From: Deltaproteobacteria bacterium
Lineage (GTDB): Bacteria; Desulfobacterota; BSN033; UBA1163
DNA: 52,937 nt
Assembly: GCA_018333535.1 (NCBI GenBank)
Contig: JAGXTA010000010.1
Coordinates: 1 to 52,937, forward strand
Direction of reading: 5' to 3'
Of the stretch, positions 49,467-52,937 are shown piece after piece. The position numbers were made by a program, and so were the translations under genes. The notes under the pieces were generated by a model that did not search any database, was not told the origin of the DNA, and saw only the letters and a program-made list of their open reading frames with translations. Numbering within the stretch: position 1 is the stretch's first letter; every line of letters begins with the position of its first letter.

Positions 49467-50999
49467 TCAATCTCTCCTTTCAACCCCGAGATACTCTAAA
49501 TGTTTTTCAATATGGTTTTCAAGGAGGGAGGCGTAGTCCTCCTCACAGTGGATCAACATCTTAAAAAACCCGCCCCTCAATTCGCTCTTCAGTAAAAAGC
49601 CATACGTAATATGAAGAAGCTGCCTGGCGTTTTCCTGATCGAGGAGGCCGGGAAGCTCCGAGTCAATGAGATCTTTGGTTGGGGGGATACGGGAGAGGTC
49701 TGTCGTCACATGATACTGTTTGGAAGCCTCCCCGAATGAGGACAAAGCCTCTTGATGCATCTCCCGGTAGAGGGAAGGGTCCTTCAGGCTGATGAGGCGG
49801 ACGGCTTCAAGCCAGCTTGTCCCTGCTGTTTTAAGATGGATTTTTCCCTGAGAGATCTCGCCGATATCCGGAAAGATTGAAAACTTATCGCTTCCCGAGT
49901 GGATGGAGAGCTTATAATTCCCGTAATGCTGGCTGATGAGGACATGGCGATAGAACTTCTCCCTGAAGGCCGCCGCCTCTCCCCGGTAATCGATTCCTTT
50001 CTGAAACTCACCGATGAAGCGGGGCGCAAGGGAATCGATCCGGACCCCCCTGTGGCGGAGAGCGATCATCAGGAAGAGATGGGTCTCCGGAGAGGTGGGA
50101 AAGGGGATTTCGTCGATGGAAATCTCAAAATCGATGAGAGGTTTTCTACCTGTGCGCCGGATAAGAAATTGATGGACCTCCTCTGAAAAGTCAATGGCCT
50201 GATGAAAGAGAAGGACATGTCGCTTTACTTCTTCCTCTGAAAACCGGATGGAGAGATCGCCGCGTGAGCCACTGAATCTAAATTCCTTATCGAGGAAGAG
50301 ATGGAGGAGGACTTCTGCATCGCCTGGGTCGATCTCCTCCTTGAATCTTTGCCCGACGACTTCCCCTGGAAGTGAAAAAGCTTCGAAATTTAATTTTTCT
50401 GAGAGATCGAGCGTGATCATGGAGACGCCCGCATCAATAGCCAGTTTCACCTCATCCAGAGACTTCAGATGGTCTCCGTCCGCACCGTAGCCTTCCTGGT
50501 AGTTCTCCTGAAAGACGGACCAGGCCGCATCTGCGATAACCTCTTTATAATTTCTGCCAGTCTGGCCATTCTCGCGGATCGACTGTTGGGCAAAAACAGG
50601 CCGAACTTTAAATTTTCTGACTGCACGGATGTGGCCGGAAGTGGCCAGACCGAGACGGTCTCCGGTTCCGATGGTCGCAGGGTAATTGAGGACGGAGACC
50701 GGCCGGGTAAAAGGGAAGAGTTCCATAAGAAGGAGGGTATTTTCCGTGGAGAGACCGCACACCTTGAGCGAAGGGGCGTGATGAAGGATTTTCCCTTTAA
50801 AAGAATCCTTAAAAAGAGTTTCCTTTTCACCAAGGATGATCAACTTCTTGCCCTGGTCTGTTCGAATCATTCCATAGAGTAACCCGTTCATTGAACAGAA
50901 GGATTGGGGATAGATCTTTTGGAAGTTTAGGGGAAAGACTTGAAGGATTTTTAATATCTCTTCCGAGGAAGGAATCCGGCTCGATTCAATCGATGTCAT
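49467..50999 (-). CDS. Tagaturonate/fructuronate epimerase-like protein (UxaE family)
   Basis: 510 residues resembling UxaE, the C4 epimerase that interconverts D-tagaturonate and D-fructuronate in Thermotoga. The strongest block runs from residue 108: PATIGTGDRLGLATSGHIRAV, then RPVFAQQSIRENGQTGRNYKEV, and GYGADGDHLKSLDEVKLAIDAG near 168, which includes likely metal-binding Asp/His. A later histidine pair is seen in IHSGSDKFSIFPDIG near 367. The gene begins 14 bases inside the end of the IolB-like gene and ends next to the transaldolase-like gene, so the three work together. The substrate may be a related ketouronate. Confidence 0.78.
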   Translation of the reverse strand: MTSIESSRIPSSEEILKILQVFPLNFQKIYPQSFCSMNGLLYGMIRTDQGKKLIILGEKETLFKDSFKGKILHHAPSLKVCGLSTENTLLLMELFPFTRPVSVLNYPATIGTGDRLGLATSGHIRAVRKFKVRPVFAQQSIRENGQTGRNYKEVIADAAWSVFQENYQEGYGADGDHLKSLDEVKLAIDAGVSMITLDLSEKLNFEAFSLPGEVVGQRFKEEIDPGDAEVLLHLFLDKEFRFSGSRGDLSIRFSEEEVKRHVLLFHQAIDFSEEVHQFLIRRTGRKPLIDFEISIDEIPFPTSPETHLFLMIALRHRGVRIDSLAPRFIGEFQKGIDYRGEAAAFREKFYRHVLISQHYGNYKLSIHSGSDKFSIFPDIGEISQGKIHLKTAGTSWLEAVRLISLKDPSLYREMHQEALSSFGEASKQYHVTTDLSRIPPTKDLIDSELPGLLDQENARQLLHITYGFLLKSELRGGFFKMLIHCEEDYASLLENHIEKHLEYLGVERRD

Positions 51000-51999
51000 A
51001 CCCTTTTTCTCTCAGCATTGCGAATAAGAGGTTTTTCTGCTCACCCGTAAAAGGGTAGGGCTCACACATTCTATCGAAATCATTTTTTGGAATGGCCTTC
51101 TTCCGATCCTCTTCAAGAGTTTTAAAAATTTCTTCGAAGGACTTAAGATGAACGAACTCTGGGATATCCCTCATCGCCAGTTCTTCACCCTTTCCAGCTA
51201 GGCCCCACAAGTAGAGAAGCTCGGACACAGGGGAAGCAACAACAGGGTGGCACCCTCCTGGAATGGCGAAGATGCTTTTCTCTCCAATAAGATAAACCTT
51301 GTTCATCCTTTTTCCATCCATTAAGATTTGAACCCCATACGGTCCAAATTGGTCCCTCGGATTCTTTTTCAAGTTGAAACGGTGGTAATAGACCTCTTCA
51401 TGATCTGACTCACCTGATTGGAATTGATCCTTATCGTGCTGATGGAGCGGCGTGCCAGACCAGAAACCCGGAGGGCTATAGGTCTCTCCGACAACCAGAT
51501 TGGAGCTTGCATCCTTTGGACTGATCAGGGGAGTGATATCCCTGCGCCAGATCCAGTTTCCTCTCGACACGACTTTCACTTCCTGGGCCGGAAGGTAGAA
51601 GGGAGGTTTTTCTTTGAGGGCAGGGGCCTCAAAGAAAGCAATCTCCCCTTTTCCTCTCATTTTTAACCTGGAATCGCAGGGGATATAGAGTGCAGAGGCA
51701 TTGGATCGACCAGGCCCACAGGAGAAAGGGCCGCCCTTTCTCTCCCCGGAGAATATCTTTCCGTTGATCTCTGCCTCAAATCTTCCCTCCTGAGGGACGA
51801 GGACCATCTCCTTCTCTTTCGTGTTCTTTGTGACGAAATCGGATTTGAGTTGATAGATTCCGAATCCTAAGATCTGGAGGGGGACCTCTTCTTTTCGAGG
51901 GTCCAGGATGAGTCCGCTCCTCTTTCCATTATATCGAATATGTGGATTCACCCGGTTCATTTCAATCCGAATGGCATATTTCTTTACGGTGCTTTCCAT
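50986..51999 (-). CDS. IolB-like (5-deoxy-glucuronate isomerase family) cupin protein
   Basis: 337 residues from ATG 51999, which has GGAGG eight bases upstream. The frame to 52029 would start inside the promoter's -10 box. The IolB pattern is clear in the C-terminal cupin: VVGETYSPPGFWSG near residue 180, PLHQHDKDQFQSGESDHEEVYYHRF near 195-219 with the metal-binding His and Glu, and IPGGCHPVVASP near 258. Myo-inositol IolB is about 270 residues, and this protein has an extra ~60 residues at the C-terminus. No other iol gene is nearby, so a different sugar acid is likely. It probably isomerises an aldose acid to a ketose acid ahead of the UxaE-like epimerase. Confidence 0.8.
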   Translation of the reverse strand: MESTVKKYAIRIEMNRVNPHIRYNGKRSGLILDPRKEEVPLQILGFGIYQLKSDFVTKNTKEKEMVLVPQEGRFEAEINGKIFSGERKGGPFSCGPGRSNASALYIPCDSRLKMRGKGEIAFFEAPALKEKPPFYLPAQEVKVVSRGNWIWRRDITPLISPKDASSNLVVGETYSPPGFWSGTPLHQHDKDQFQSGESDHEEVYYHRFNLKKNPRDQFGPYGVQILMDGKRMNKVYLIGEKSIFAIPGGCHPVVASPVSELLYLWGLAGKGEELAMRDIPEFVHLKSFEEIFKTLEEDRKKAIPKNDFDRMCEPYPFTGEQKNLLFAMLREKGYDID

Positions 52000-52027
52000 T
52001 TTGAGTCCTCCGAATAAAAGTTGCCCC

Positions 52028-52057
52028 ATTATATCTCTTTGCGCTTTTGACTGTCAA
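52028..52057 (-). promoter_or_regulatory. Promoter and palindromic operator of the iolB/uxaE-like operon
   Basis: On the minus strand, TTGACA (52057-52052), an 18-bp spacer and TATAAT (52033-52028), both perfect hexamers. The -35 overlaps an 11-bp palindrome TTGACAGTCAA (52057-52047). A second TTGAC/GTCAA pair lies about 20 bases further upstream (52079-52097). Such spaced half-sites would suit a GntR- or LacI-type repressor, but no regulator gene is in the window. Confidence 0.65.
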
Positions 52058-52117
52058 TTTGGGGCAAGACTATTTCTTGACTTTTCAGTTGTCAAAAATA
52101 ATAATCAATCATCCCAC

Positions 52118-52213
52118 GGGGTTGGAAAACCCCATCTACCGAGGAATGAAGAAAATGATGGAAGTGAGTTAAATCCCGATAGGCGGGGCCTGCTGCAGGT
52201 CCAACCCCGCCTA
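52118..52213. repeat. REP-like hairpins at the 5' end of the RAYT gene
   Basis: Hairpin GGGGTT-GGAA-AACCCC (52118-52133). A larger hairpin follows, TAGGCGGGG (52180-52188) facing CCCCGCCTA (52205-52213), enclosing CCTGC-T-GCAGG (52189-52199). The last base of the stem is the A of an in-frame ATG. The GGCGGGG core recurs in 29172-29269. Confidence 0.75.
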
Positions 52214-52221
52214 TGAGATTG

Positions 52222-52710
52222 ATGATGCCAAAGCTTAAACACATTAACATAGAAGAATATCCTTATTTGGTAACAACGGTTACTCTTAAAAGAAAACCGA
52301 TATTCGCAAGCCCTGATGCGGCAAATATCGTATTGGAAGCCATATTGTTTGGGAAAAAACAGAAATGGTATTATCTTTTATCGTTTGTTATAATGCCTGA
52401 CCATATCCACTTCATTATCATTCCAAAAGGAAAAAACATTTCAGAATGCGTGAAATCGATTAAGGGATATTCGGCAAGACGAATCAATTCCGTATTGGGG
52501 GAAAAGGGTTCCATTTGGCAAAGCGGGTTTTATGATTACATCCTTGAGAGTGAGGAGAAAGTATTAAGTAGGATGAGATACATAGAGGATAATCCGGTGA
52601 GAAAAGGCATGGTCGCATATCCGGAAGATTACAAGTTCAATTCAGTAAATTACAGGGAAGAGACAGATTTAAAAGAATATTTTTGGTTCTTCCGGGTTTT
52701 TAATGGGTGA
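52222..52710 (+). CDS. REP-associated tyrosine transposase (Y1/IS200-like, RAYT)
   Basis: About 162 residues. The HUH motif is intact: FVIMPDHIHFIIIP near residue 60 gives H-x-H. The catalytic tyrosine follows in IKGYSARRINSVLG near 85. The C-terminal helix carries YIEDNPVRKGMVAYPEDYKFNS, standard in RAYTs. The frame opens at ATG 52213, but that codon sits in the stem of the REP hairpin, so ATG 52222 or 52225 is preferred. The protein would nick at REP-type hairpins. The 3' end runs into the left end of an ISL3 element, so the natural stop may have been changed. Confidence 0.85.
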   Translation: MMPKLKHINIEEYPYLVTTVTLKRKPIFASPDAANIVLEAILFGKKQKWYYLLSFVIMPDHIHFIIIPKGKNISECVKSIKGYSARRINSVLGEKGSIWQSGFYDYILESEEKVLSRMRYIEDNPVRKGMVAYPEDYKFNSVNYREETDLKEYFWFFRVFNG

Positions 52711-52748
52711 TAGTTTAGGGTAAAATGGCTCCAAGGAGGACTGGAGCC
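52702..52748. mobile_element. Left end of an ISL3-type insertion sequence with Shine-Dalgarno hairpin
   Basis: The terminal sequence AATGGGTGATAG is followed by the stem GGCTCCA (52727-52733) / TGGAGCC (52742-52748), whose loop holds AGGAGG. The transposase ATG comes immediately after the stem. The same arrangement is seen in the short element at 15617-15710. Confidence 0.7.
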
Positions 52749-52937
52749 ATGCGAGACACTGAACTTTACCGTTACTTGTTGGGTATTGAAGAACCTTGGA
52801 CGGTGGGACGAGTGACGTTGGATGTCGAGAACCAGAGAGTAGATGTATGGGCAACCCATCCGGAAGGGATCCGTTGGCCCTGTCCGGAATGTGGAGCCAT
52901 GACATCCCTGTATGATCATGCTCCTGAGCGGGTGTGG
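52749..52937 (+). CDS. ISL3 family transposase, N-terminal part (runs off the window)
   Basis: The ATG directly follows the SD-containing hairpin, with AAGGAGG ten bases upstream. The 63 visible codons are open to the window edge. They show the N-terminal zinc-binding region of ISL3 transposases: RVDVWATHPEGIRWPCPECG, then CGAMTSLYDHAPERVW, where C-P-x-C-G begins the metal site. The catalytic DDE domain is outside the window. Orientation and left terminus agree with an intact element. Confidence 0.85.
   Translation, partial: MRDTELYRYLLGIEEPWTVGRVTLDVENQRVDVWATHPEGIRWPCPECGAMTSLYDHAPERVW

Overview
The window looks like chromosomal DNA of an anaerobic or facultative member of the Desulfobacterota (former Deltaproteobacteria), probably uncultured. 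This is inferred from gene content, not from any marker gene. The indicators are an indolepyruvate:ferredoxin oxidoreductase pair next to an F420-hydrogenase-beta-like iron-sulfur protein, two tripartite tricarboxylate (TctABC) uptake systems, a non-pyrrolysine MttB methyltransferase, a PEP-CTERM protein behind a GEMM-type riboswitch, and a PA2778/PA2779-type locus. No rRNA, tRNA or CRISPR array was seen.

Layout. 1-3390: transposase tail, purM, a DUF523 gene and an FAD oxidoreductase. 4205-8482: a complete polar amino acid ABC transporter operon (aapJQMP) with a consensus promoter. 8508-13797: glycogen phosphorylase, a monoglyceride-lipase-like hydrolase and glycerol kinase. 13798-24344: an AT-rich accessory stretch full of repeats. 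It holds a PDZ lipoprotein, a permuted papain-fold protein, a secreted caspase-like PEP-CTERM protein under a probable cyclic-dinucleotide riboswitch, a 5'-truncated HlyD gene, a second secreted cysteine-containing protein and an ExeA-like ATPase with LysM and SPOR-like modules. 24345-30586: a sugar-acid module (DHDPS-family lyase, DgoK-like kinase, TctA, TctC, TctB, SDR). 31440-35568: FrhB-like protein, IorA, IorB. 35565-38550 (minus): degenerate histidine kinase, TPR protein, C39-like peptidase, PA2779-like protein. 38626-44001 (minus): TctC-TctB-TctA-MttB-TIM-barrel isomerase operon. 44112-47324: nagB, nagA and a Gfo/Idh/MocA dehydrogenase. 47314-51999 (minus): an IolB-like isomerase, a UxaE-like tagaturonate epimerase and a very large transaldolase-like protein. 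52222-52937: a Y1/REP-associated transposase followed by the start of an ISL3-type element.

How the genes work together. Much of the window is devoted to taking up and opening carbohydrate derivatives and organic acids: two TctABC systems with different catabolic partners, amino-sugar phosphate catabolism (NagB/NagA), and a uronate- or inositol-like branch (IolB/UxaE/transaldolase). The last is the most likely undescribed metabolic system. By family logic it could isomerise and epimerise a ketouronate and then move a dihydroxyacetone unit by transaldolase chemistry, a carboxylate analogue of the sulfo-transaldolase route. The second candidate system is the envelope module at 15151-23699, centred on the riboswitch-controlled, surface-sorted caspase-like protein.

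The intergenic DNA is unusually structured. It contains degenerate heptanucleotide (period 7) arrays at several loci, palindromes whose copies differ by compensatory changes, MITE-like elements with terminal inverted repeats, two duplicated 3' ends of resident genes (HlyD and the TIM-barrel isomerase), two decayed RAYT C-termini, and a pair of inverted copies of a repeat of about 215 bp. All identities were judged by eye, and no database search was possible.
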